From positions 62,001 through 126,000 of the forward strand of contig NZ_JAMFLX010000005.1 in NCBI RefSeq assembly GCF_023502345.1: a DNA stretch of 64,000 nucleotides, given 5' to 3'. This document shows, in pieces, positions 55,484-62,832 of this stretch. Positions within the stretch are counted from its first letter, which is position 1. Every line of letters starts with the position of its first letter. The notes below the pieces were generated by a model. It worked only from the letters and a program-made list of their open reading frames with translations, did no database searches and was not told where the DNA came from. Both the position numbers and the translations under genes were made by a program. The stretch is from Parendozoicomonas callyspongiae (GTDB lineage: Bacteria > Pseudomonadota > Gammaproteobacteria > Pseudomonadales > Endozoicomonadaceae).

Positions 55484-57004
55484 TTATCTTCTGCTTCCTT
55501 TCATTTTCCTCAAACCTCCGGACCGGTCACCAGACAAATACTTGCTCCAGAACTGGCCCCTGTGCTGTGCTGGAGCATGATAAGGTGAACAGCTCCGCTT
55601 GAGGTGATTCAGAGCACTCCATTCATCCTGACGCCATTCCTGGTCTTTGGGTTTTTCTGCCCGACTAGGATCCAAATTAAGGGCTAGATCATATGCCTGC
55701 TTGCGTAACGTTCTATAGGTTGCCCGTTCTGATCCATCATCTGTCAGTTGAGCTAAAAAACCATAGATATGCCCAAGAAGTGAGCAATTTTTGGCCGTGG
55801 GGAAAGCCTGGTTACTATTTATGCAAGCAGTTTTGGCAGTGTCCATTATCAACCAGAACCGACACCACTGGTCCTTTGGATCACTGCATAAATTAATTTC
55901 CTTCTTTCCCTGATTAAACTGGATCAGGGCCTGTTGAAAATATACTTCTGCCTGACCACTCGGACTCCCCTGATTCAAATTAAGCAGCTTTAGGGCTGCC
56001 ATATACTCCTTACGGGCAAAGAGCTCATGAATTAAAATTTCTTTGTTTCGAGAGGATCCACAGCTTAAGTGTTTTATCACTTCATCAAGGTTTTTAAATG
56101 CTAATAACAGACGGATCTCCAGACGAAGAATAAAATCACTATCTTCATCCAGTTTCATAGTCATACAATGGATCAGAGCTTCCCTGCACTTCTCTTGAGT
56201 TAACTGCTTGAGAGCAACCTTAATCAAACCATGACGGCAGTTCTTAGCGTTCTGTAGTTTGCTCTCCTCGCTTATTTCAAGCGATTTATTAAAAACATTC
56301 CAGGCCTCATTACAGTGTTCCAAAGCCAGAAGAGAAAAACCCTGACTGCAGAGTTTCTCTGGAGTACCCGGTAGTCTGTCCAGAATTGTCAGAGCCTCCT
56401 GATGCTGTTCATCAAACTGCATGATTCTGACTCTCATCAGATGAATGCGTACAGGCTTGTTCTCTAAACCTGATTTTTTATACTTCTCTTCGGCCAGAGC
56501 GATTGCAGCTTCTGCCTTTGACCGGTCATTCATTCGTAAAGCCTGCGATAACTCACGTTCCAGAAAATCAATCTGTAATTCAAGACTTCGTTCTTTTTGT
56601 TCTTCTGGTAAAACATCATTGGGTGCTGCATTGACAACGATGGGAGATAAATTTTCAGAATCATCTGAACTTTCACTGCTGGTACTATAGAAACCGGAAT
56701 CACTTCCTGACAGGCTTTGGGAATCTTCGCTGGCTACTGATGATTTTTCATCCTCATCATCACTATCCTGTAGTTCACCCTCTTCGAGCTCTTCCAGATC
56801 AGTAGAAAAACCCATTGATTGAGGTGCCTGAACCGTCTTTCGCTCAGCTAGGGAATTTGCTTGATCCAGTCCTGAAGTCGGGAAAAATGTCGGACTGACG
56901 GGTACCAGACATTTAACAGTATCTGATAACTGAGATACCGGGTGAGAACGAGAAACCGCAGGAAAAGAAAAGCCCCTGCCAGAGAAGCTAGTATTTGAAA
57001 GCAT
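55484..57004 (-). CDS. Helical-repeat protein with acidic Ser/Asp-rich N-terminal region
   Basis: About 506 residues from the ATG at 57004, which has AAGGAG six bases upstream (a longer frame to 57031 exists). Residues about 70-120 are very acidic and Ser-rich (ELEEGELQDSDDEDEKSSV, SGSDSGFYSTSSESSDDSEN), as in eukaryotic disordered regions. The remainder is a TPR-like helical solenoid: AEAAIALAEEKYKKSG, FSLLALEHCNEAWNVFNKSL, LKQLTQEKCREALIHCMTM, LLLAFKNLDEVIKHL, ARKEYMAALKLLNLNQ. No signal peptide or catalytic motif. A host-interaction scaffold is possible but unproven. Confidence 0.75.
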   Translation of the reverse strand: MLSNTSFSGRGFSFPAVSRSHPVSQLSDTVKCLVPVSPTFFPTSGLDQANSLAERKTVQAPQSMGFSTDLEELEEGELQDSDDEDEKSSVASEDSQSLSGSDSGFYSTSSESSDDSENLSPIVVNAAPNDVLPEEQKERSLELQIDFLERELSQALRMNDRSKAEAAIALAEEKYKKSGLENKPVRIHLMRVRIMQFDEQHQEALTILDRLPGTPEKLCSQGFSLLALEHCNEAWNVFNKSLEISEESKLQNAKNCRHGLIKVALKQLTQEKCREALIHCMTMKLDEDSDFILRLEIRLLLAFKNLDEVIKHLSCGSSRNKEILIHELFARKEYMAALKLLNLNQGSPSGQAEVYFQQALIQFNQGKKEINLCSDPKDQWCRFWLIMDTAKTACINSNQAFPTAKNCSLLGHIYGFLAQLTDDGSERATYRTLRKQAYDLALNLDPSRAEKPKDQEWRQDEWSALNHLKRSCSPYHAPAQHRGQFWSKYLSGDRSGGLRKMKGSRR

Positions 57005-57110
57005 CGAACACTCCTTGTTCAACTTGCCCAATTATGGATGCATAAAAGTAGACTCTTCTCCGGCCGGTAAGTTCCCCGGACTCACATCAGTAACTAGTGA
57101 AAATTAGTAA

Positions 57111-58232
57111 TTAGTATAAATCCAGCATCAGCATCAGCTTCTTCATATCAGGCTTTTTCTTGATCTCTTTATGCTCAACCAGATATTCCGCATACCGCTC
57201 ATAGCGGCCAACATCCTTGGCAGCCGGGCGTAAAGCGAAATGGGCAATAAAGATCAGCTCATCGCAAGCAGGGACACTCAGCTCTTCCATATAGAACATC
57301 TTGCCCAGATTTTTATAGAGCTTCAGGTTGTTGAGTTCAAAGTTGCGATAGGCACCCAGTAGTGCGTCCACCTTGCCGGTCATCAGGGAAGCAGGCTCCT
57401 GCAGAGTGACCTTAACGCCTTCCTGCTCAAAATACCCTTTCTGCTTGGCAATAATAATGGGGCCATGATCAGGATTAACAAACCACTCCAGCATCAGGCG
57501 CAGTTCTTCCACCTTGGGGGCAGGAGCAGCCTGAACCATCATGGGCAGGAATATGCAGGTCAATAAAGCCCAACGGAACAGGCCGCCAGCACGGAACATA
57601 AGATCAACCCAGAGCCGGGCATTGGCCTGCAGCATCAGGTAACCAAGGCCGGCACTGGAACCAACCCATTCACCAACCACGGCACCGATGGGTGCGATAA
57701 CAACCGCAACCCGCAAACCGGAAGACAGAGCGGGCAGAGCCGCAGGCCAGCGAATAAGGCTGTGAGTGGCATAACGCCCGGCTCCCATAGTGTGAGCAAG
57801 ATCCAGCCAGCCTTTATGGGTATGCCTCAACCCGTCATAACAGCAGGTGGCAACCGGGAAAAAGATCACCAGTACCGTCATCACCACCTTCGAAGCCATG
57901 CCATAGCCGAACCACAGCATCAGAACCGGAGCCAGGGCAAAAACAGGAATCGCCTGGGTAATCAGAAGAATGGGCAGCAGCAGATCCTGCTGAGCCATCC
58001 AGGACACTCGGCCATGAAGTGGCAATCCATCACCACAGGTGACTTCCCCGGAAGTCATAACATGCCGTCCGCTTGTCAGCCCTGCCACCATCTTCAACAG
58101 GCTGGTTTTACCGACGCCGCTGCCGCCCAGAAGACAGGTCCAGCAGCCTGCTTCCATGGTCAGATCAATATTCTGAAAAACTGCATATTTGCCATAAGAA
58201 AGTCCTGCCCGACGTAAAAAAACATCAAACAT
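57111..58232 (-). CDS. Collapsed ThiZ-ThiX-ThiY fusion (remnant thiamine-precursor ABC transporter)
   Basis: A 373-codon continuous frame built from pieces of three proteins. Residues 1-87 are the start of the ATPase ThiZ with Walker A LLGGSGVGKTSLLKMVAGL, cut at the Q-loop (SWMAQQDLLLP). Residues 88-212 are the C-terminal half of the permease ThiX (TQAIPVFALAPVLMLWFGYG, PIGAVVGEWVGSSAGLGYLM). From Met212 follows ThiY with its own signal peptide (FRWALLTCIFLPMMVQAAPA) and LMLEWFVNPDHGPIIIAKQK, but with internal deletions after QEPA and after ELIFIAH; GAYRNFELN and FALRPAA survive. Intact versions would total about 800 residues. All joins kept frame. Transport cannot work as it stands. A TPP riboswitch lies upstream. 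Confidence 0.85.
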   Translation of the reverse strand: MFDVFLRRAGLSYGKYAVFQNIDLTMEAGCWTCLLGGSGVGKTSLLKMVAGLTSGRHVMTSGEVTCGDGLPLHGRVSWMAQQDLLLPILLITQAIPVFALAPVLMLWFGYGMASKVVMTVLVIFFPVATCCYDGLRHTHKGWLDLAHTMGAGRYATHSLIRWPAALPALSSGLRVAVVIAPIGAVVGEWVGSSAGLGYLMLQANARLWVDLMFRAGGLFRWALLTCIFLPMMVQAAPAPKVEELRLMLEWFVNPDHGPIIIAKQKGYFEQEGVKVTLQEPASLMTGKVDALLGAYRNFELNNLKLYKNLGKMFYMEELSVPACDELIFIAHFALRPAAKDVGRYERYAEYLVEHKEIKKKPDMKKLMLMLDLY

Positions 58233-58331
58233 AAGAACTTATCTTTTTAAAAATGGGCAAAACGCAGAATGCAAACACCTTGCCGGTGCTATTGTAAGTA
58301 TCCGGAAAAACCGATAGATACATAGGGGAGG

Positions 58332-58351
58332 CTCCGTCCTGGCTGACGGAG
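58332..58351 (-). promoter_or_regulatory. Hairpin in leader of thi remnant
   Basis: CTCCGTC / GACGGAG stem with a six-base loop lies between the riboswitch and the remnant ORF on the minus strand. It is not followed by a good T-run, so it may be part of the expression platform rather than a simple terminator. Confidence 0.45.
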
Positions 58352-58418
58352 AAAAGCGTGCAAGGATAGTCAGGGCAGCGAAAGAGATCTCACTGTCTTG
58401 CTAAAAGAGAGGATGCAC

Positions 58419-58504
58419 GTCGGTTTCCTACGCCAGCATTATCTGGTTCAGGTTCTATGGGTATATCTCAGCTGCACACAAAAAATGGCAGCACCCCAAC
58501 CAAC
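58419..58504 (-). promoter_or_regulatory. TPP riboswitch (THI element)
   Basis: The minus strand reads GGGGTGCTGCC, then GCTGAGATATACCC, then GAACCTGAACCAGATAATGC and TGGCGTAGGAAACC, which matches the conserved TPP aptamer core (CUGAGA and ACCUGA...GAUAAUGCCAGCGUAGGGA). A closing stem GTTGGTT / AACCGAC bounds it. It sits about 190 bases before the fused thi remnant, whose ancestral operon it would have controlled by thiamine pyrophosphate. The aptamer looks intact. Confidence 0.93.
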
Positions 58505-58624
58505 ACCGGCGCAGTCTATGCGCTTTGGAAACCCCAGTCCAGACGGGCACCTCACAATCAGGAGCACAAAGCCACAAGAAAAGCACAAAAATAGACACAG
58601 ATCACAAAGTTAAGGGGCATAATT

Positions 58625-59080
58625 ATGAAAATTTTAACGACCCTGATCACCGTAATTGCTCTCGGGCCAGTCTCTTCGCCCGACTTTTCCGCCGTCAAAG
58701 AACGCCTTGAAGGTATCTGGCGTTCTGACCGTGACAAGACCATGGAATCCGTCAGTGCCTCTTCACGCATGACAGCCCTGCGCCTGAAAACCCTGCAGCA
58801 AAACCTGGGACATATGGCACTGGTTTTCGATGATGGTTATACCGCCGTCATGATTAATGACCAGCTTTCTGACTTTTATGCTTATCAGGTTGAAGAGTAT
58901 CAGGATGACAAAGTAAAGCTGTCCGTCGGTCCCATGTTCAATACGGTTGAAGCTGATTACACATTTGAAGGAAACTGCTTCTATATGCAGGATATTCCCT
59001 TTGATTACCGTGAATACTTCTGTAAAGAACGGCAGAAGCTGCAACAGATTGCAGGCAGAACTACAGCGTCAGCTCTTTAG
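58625..59080 (+). CDS. Periplasmic hypothetical protein
   Basis: A 151-residue protein with a short signal peptide (MKILTTLITVIALGPVSS) and AAGGGG upstream of the ATG. The mature part begins DFSAVKERLEGIWRSDRDKT, a lipocalin-like opening, and contains a beta-rich core (MALVFDDGYTAVMINDQL) and two cysteines (FEGNCFYMQ, EYFCKERQ). No family can be named with confidence. It lies divergently beside the riboswitch leader. Confidence 0.75.
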   Translation: MKILTTLITVIALGPVSSPDFSAVKERLEGIWRSDRDKTMESVSASSRMTALRLKTLQQNLGHMALVFDDGYTAVMINDQLSDFYAYQVEEYQDDKVKLSVGPMFNTVEADYTFEGNCFYMQDIPFDYREYFCKERQKLQQIAGRTTASAL

Positions 59081-59189
59081 CTGACCGATATCAAATAACA
59101 GAACTGTTGCGATAGCTGCAATAACTGATGTACCAGCTGCCTTTGTACACAACAAAAAAGTGAGCTGGCAGCGTATCAGAGTGAGCTAA

Positions 59190-60524
59190 CTACTTCCTTT
59201 GGGTACGCCTTCTCTCAGCCGGTGGAAGATACGTCTCATCATCAGTGTATGGACTTGTCTGTTTTTTTGGGGCTTTTATTATCTGGCGTGCGCTACGGGA
59301 CTTTTTCGCTTTCGCTTTCGCTTTCGCTTTCGCTTTCGCTTTCGCTATAGATAAATCCGGTACACCTTCATTGTCAGCAGATTCTATATTTGTTAATACT
59401 CTTCTCCTACTTTCGAACCACCCTGATACCTGTTTCAATGTTCCTTTAGTAACAGATGCCAAATATTTCTTTTCCATATTTGTCGGATATGGGTTATCAA
59501 TATGGTTTAAATACCAATGCCAGCATATTGCGTGAATATTCTCTCTTATCTCTTTTTTCGTCTTTGGTGATGGATGAGGAGCTTGTGGAAGAGTGGATTC
59601 AGTTTCAGCACACGGATTTGACAGGGTCTGGAAATAAGTCAGTTCACACATCAATGATTCTGCCTGCTCAGGCGTCACACCAACCTTATTGGCAATTAAT
59701 TGACAAAACAGTTTTTTGACCTGAACGGTTTGCCATTCGAGCCATTGGATACTGCCCTTAATTCTATCATTCAGGTCTCTGAACCGTTCCTGTTCACTCA
59801 CTTTACTGGCAACAGCTTTATGCTGCCCCCTGAACCAGACCAGCCAGGCCAGCTTACAACCAAGATCCCGTATAAATAGTGCTGAAGCATTATCGTAATC
59901 GGTTGAAAACAGATCTTCATGTTGATAGCGCCACTGAAAGGAAGGATAAACTTGTGAACTTGGAACACAGATACCCTGTTGGCTTTCAAAATCAGTGGCA
60001 TCGACGATTCCTTGGATCTCTTCTCTCTCAAGATGATGCTCTGATGACAAAGTCTCGATATGGCACAACTGAACATCATGGGAGATGGTCTGAATAAACT
60101 GTAAAACGTTCTGGTAAGATGATTTTTCCGTTTCATCCAGACATTGATTCCACATTTGATAGTAAAGACTATAAAAGGACTGCCACTGTTGAATTTGAAC
60201 AGCAGCAGAAAGATAACCCAAGTCTTGTAATATCTGGTCAATTGGCTTGTCTTCAATTGTCTCTGCTGCTGATATCAACTCGTCCACTCCCGAGGAGAAC
60301 CGGGACTGGTTCTGATGTAACGTTTGAGCTCTTTGAGTTCGTCTCAAACAAACTTCCGTCTGCTCTGCCCTGCTTGAGCCCCCTTCGGCAATAGTCTTTT
60401 GCCCGGTAGCTGGTGATACCTGCTTTCCTGATACAGTCGGCTGGGTAAGCTCCACTCTTGCAGAGGTATTTCTCAAGCTAAATTCGAAACCAGCATTGGA
60501 CTTAAAAGTTGATAGGCGATCCAT
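59190..60524 (-). CDS. TALE-type homeodomain protein with basic KA repeat (candidate nucleomodulin)
   Basis: A 444-residue protein without signal peptide. Residues 1-310 are unrecognised and helical, with several Trp-rich segments (WQSFYSLYYQMWNQCL, KLAWLVWFRGQHK). Residues about 320-377 match the homeobox KN (TALE) pattern: CWHWYLNHIDNPYPTNMEKK, YLASVT, then LKQVSGWFESRRRV. The NPYP loop between helices 1 and 2 is the TALE insertion, and W369-F370 with R373-R375 form the recognition helix; the usual Asn51 is replaced by Ser372. Residues 394-408 are alternating Ala-Lys, encoded by a TTCGCT microsatellite, followed by KKSRSARQIIKAPKKQ, a nuclear-localisation-like basic tract. A host-nucleus-acting DNA-binding effector is the natural hypothesis; it is not proven by sequence. 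Confidence 0.8.
   Translation of the reverse strand: MDRLSTFKSNAGFEFSLRNTSARVELTQPTVSGKQVSPATGQKTIAEGGSSRAEQTEVCLRRTQRAQTLHQNQSRFSSGVDELISAAETIEDKPIDQILQDLGYLSAAVQIQQWQSFYSLYYQMWNQCLDETEKSSYQNVLQFIQTISHDVQLCHIETLSSEHHLEREEIQGIVDATDFESQQGICVPSSQVYPSFQWRYQHEDLFSTDYDNASALFIRDLGCKLAWLVWFRGQHKAVASKVSEQERFRDLNDRIKGSIQWLEWQTVQVKKLFCQLIANKVGVTPEQAESLMCELTYFQTLSNPCAETESTLPQAPHPSPKTKKEIRENIHAICWHWYLNHIDNPYPTNMEKKYLASVTKGTLKQVSGWFESRRRVLTNIESADNEGVPDLSIAKAKAKAKAKAKAKKSRSARQIIKAPKKQTSPYTDDETYLPPAERRRTQRK
59305..59346. repeat. Hexanucleotide microsatellite (TTCGCT)x7 in coding sequence
   Basis: Seven perfect copies of TTCGCT (AGCGAA on the coding strand) span 42 bases. Because the unit is six bases, gain or loss of copies changes the number of Ala-Lys pairs without breaking the frame of the homeodomain gene. 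Confidence 0.97.
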
Positions 60525-60692
60525 AAAAAACTTGTATGACTGTTATTAATGAAGTCTTATAGATACAAGCTGGAGAAGAGAGTTCAGTAATTCCTTGTTC
60601 GTCGGTGCGTTTTAATAAAAATTGTTGTGAGATATATCAGGACTGTCAGTTTTCTCCTGACAGCCCTGCCACAAAGGCTTATCAATAGTCGC

Positions 60693-60971
60693 CTAGCTAC
60701 GGTATATCGTCTCGATCAAATGAAAACCAAACTTTGTTTTGACAGGGCCATGTACCTTGAGCACCGGCTTCTTGAACACTACGTCGTCGAAGGCTTTAAC
60801 CATCATTCCTGGACGAAATTCCCCCAGATCACCGCCACGCTTACGAGAGTTGCAAAGAGAGTGTTTCTTGGCCAGCGTTCCAAAGTCTTCACCATTGGCC
60901 AGACGTTTTTTCAGCTTCTCAGCTTCTTCGCGGGTTTTGACCAGAATATGGCGGGCACAGGCTACAGGCAT
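60693..60971 (-). CDS. ppiC: Peptidyl-prolyl cis-trans isomerase, parvulin type
   Basis: A 92-residue single-domain cytoplasmic parvulin, starting [20 protein letters not shown] (ATG at 60971; a GTG three codons earlier is possible). It aligns along its whole length with E. coli Ppi[40 protein letters not shown], then [19 protein letters not shown]. Both active-site histidine regions (RHILVK and FGFHLI) are present. It catalyses prolyl bond isomerisation in protein folding. A perfect 24-bp palindrome lies about 30 bases upstream of the start. Confidence 0.96.
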   Translation of the reverse strand: MPVACARHILVKTREEAEKLKKRLANGEDFGTLAKKHSLCNSRKRGGDLGEFRPGMMVKAFDDVVFKKPVLKVHGPVKTKFGFHLIETIYRS

Positions 60972-61001
60972 TTCAATCACCAGGAACTTTTCAAAATGGC
61001 G

Positions 61002-61025
61002 CGCACCTTACCGCGGTAAGGTGCG
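61002..61025. promoter_or_regulatory. Perfect 24-bp palindrome between ppiC and pgm
   Basis: CGCACCTTACCG followed directly by its exact reverse complement, with no loop. It lies in the ppiC leader and about 108 bases upstream of the divergent pgm start. It could be a dimeric operator, a recognition site, or an RNA hairpin; no T-run follows on either side, so it is not a standard terminator. Confidence 0.6.
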
Positions 61026-61132
61026 GATTCCCAGCAGTTTCAGAAATCATCGGAAAACCCTGTTTTTCTCGCCAAGAGTGGTACTATTCTCCCCGGATTA
61101 TTCTTGTCATCTATTACAAGGAGTTTACTGTC

Positions 61133-62773
61133 GTGCATCCTCTCGCAGGCCAGCCGGCCCCGACCGACAGTCTTGTCAATATTCCACGACTGGTCAGTGC
61201 CTATTATGCCGACCAACCAAACCCGGAAGAACCTGGTCACAAGGTCTCCTTTGGAACCTCCGGCCACCGGGGCAGTTCTCTGCGCTGTACCTTTAATGAG
61301 AACCATGTCCTGGCCATTACCCAGGCAATCTGCGAATACCGGGCATCAGCCGGTATTACTGGCCCAATGTTTATCGGCATTGATACCCACGCACTGTCTG
61401 AAGCGGCTTTTGCCAGTGTCGTCGAGGTTGCTGCCGCGAATGGCTGTGAGCTTTATTACCAGGTTGGCCGTGGTTACACCCCGACGCCTGTAGTCTCCCA
61501 TGCCATCGTCAGCCATAACCGCAAAGGTGGAGAAAAAGCTGACGGCATCATTATTACACCTTCCCATAATCCTCCCGAGGATGGCGGTATCAAGTACAAC
61601 CCTCCCCATGGCGGACCGGCGGAAACCGAAATCACCAAATGGGTTGAGAACCGGGCCAATGAACTTCTGGCCGACAACCTGTCAGCCCTCAAGCGTATAA
61701 CTCTTTCAGAAGCTCTCGATTCTGAGAATGTTCGTGCTTACGACTATATCCCTCCCTATGTTGAAGACCTGGCCCAGGTTCTGGATATGGAAGCCATAGC
61801 CAAAGCCGGCCTGAAAATCGGTGTTGATCCTCTCGGCGGCTCCGGTTTGGCCTACTGGGATGTGATTGCAGAGAAATACGGGCTGGATATTGAGCTGGTT
61901 AACCGCCGTATCGATCCGGCCTTCAGCTTTATGCGTCTGGATAAAGACGGCGCCATTCGTATGGACTGTTCTTCCCCCTGGGCTATGGCTGGGCTGGTTG
62001 AACTGAAAGATCGTTTCGATATCGCTCTGGGTAATGACCCGGATTATGATCGCCATGGCATCGTGACCCGCTCGATGGGGCTGATGAATCCCAACCATTA
62101 TATTGCTGTTGTTATCGACTACCTCTACCGTCACCGCAAAGGCTGGCCCAAATCGGCCAAGGTTGGTAAAACGCTTGTGACCAGTTCACTGATCGACCGC
62201 GTAGTTGAAGGTCTGGGGCGTGATCTGTACGAAGTTCCGGTTGGTTTCAAATGGTTTGTTGATGGTCTGTTCAATGGCGAACTGGCCTTTGGCGGCGAAG
62301 AAAGCGCCGGTGCCAGCTTCCTGCGCAAGGATGGCACAACCTGGTGTACCGATAAGGACGGCATCACCCTTGCGTTGCTTGCTGCTGAAATTACCGCCGT
62401 CACAGGAAAAGATCCTGGCGAGTATTACCAGGAACTGGCAGCCAAGTATGGCAAACCTGTTTACTCCCGCATCCAGGCTCCAGCCACCCGCGAAGAACAG
62501 AAAGCGCTGTCGGCACTGAATCCTCAAATGATTACGGCAGACACTCTGGCAGGCGATCCAATTCGTAAATGCCTGACAGAAGCGCCGGGGAATGGTGCAC
62601 CACTTGGTGGTCTGAAAGTTATGACCGACAATGGCTGGTTTGCCGCCCGCCCTTCCGGAACAGAGCCTGCCTACAAGGTTTACGCTGAAAGCTTTAAAGG
62701 CGAAGAACACCTGCAGCAGCTGCAGGACGAAGCCATCAAACTGGTTTCTGATGTGCTGTCTTCAGCTCAGTGA
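61133..62773 (+). CDS. pgm: Phosphoglucomutase (alpha-D-glucose)
   Basis: A 546-residue Pgm from a GTG start with AAGGAG upstream. It interconverts glucose-1-phosphate and glucose-6-phosphate. Seen: [13 protein letters not shown] at the N-terminus, the active-site phosphoserine loop [15 protein letters not shown] (Ser near residue 144), the magnesium loop [10 protein letters not shown], the sugar-binding [17 protein letters not shown], and the phosphate-binding [15 protein letters not shown]. Full-length and intact. Transcribed alone, ending at a strong terminator. Confidence 0.97.
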   Translation: MHPLAGQPAPTDSLVNIPRLVSAYYADQPNPEEPGHKVSFGTSGHRGSSLRCTFNENHVLAITQAICEYRASAGITGPMFIGIDTHALSEAAFASVVEVAAANGCELYYQVGRGYTPTPVVSHAIVSHNRKGGEKADGIIITPSHNPPEDGGIKYNPPHGGPAETEITKWVENRANELLADNLSALKRITLSEALDSENVRAYDYIPPYVEDLAQVLDMEAIAKAGLKIGVDPLGGSGLAYWDVIAEKYGLDIELVNRRIDPAFSFMRLDKDGAIRMDCSSPWAMAGLVELKDRFDIALGNDPDYDRHGIVTRSMGLMNPNHYIAVVIDYLYRHRKGWPKSAKVGKTLVTSSLIDRVVEGLGRDLYEVPVGFKWFVDGLFNGELAFGGEESAGASFLRKDGTTWCTDKDGITLALLAAEITAVTGKDPGEYYQELAAKYGKPVYSRIQAPATREEQKALSALNPQMITADTLAGDPIRKCLTEAPGNGAPLGGLKVMTDNGWFAARPSGTEPAYKVYAESFKGEEHLQQLQDEAIKLVSDVLSSAQ

Positions 62774-62794
62774 TTTAATAAAGGAATAAAACGA

Positions 62795-62825
62795 AGAAGG
62801 CTTCCAATTGGAAGCCTTCTTTTTA
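62795..62825 (+). terminator. Intrinsic terminator after pgm
   Basis: A perfect 26-base palindrome (AGAAGGCTTCCAA and its complement) followed by five T residues. It lies between pgm and the convergent next gene and may serve both. Confidence 0.92.
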
Positions 62826-62832
62826 ATGCGAC

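Noticed and set aside
57111-58232. A novel single-chain transporter
   Set aside because: Walker B and signature motifs of the ATPase, half of the permease and the core of the binding protein are missing, so a collapsed operon is the simpler reading.
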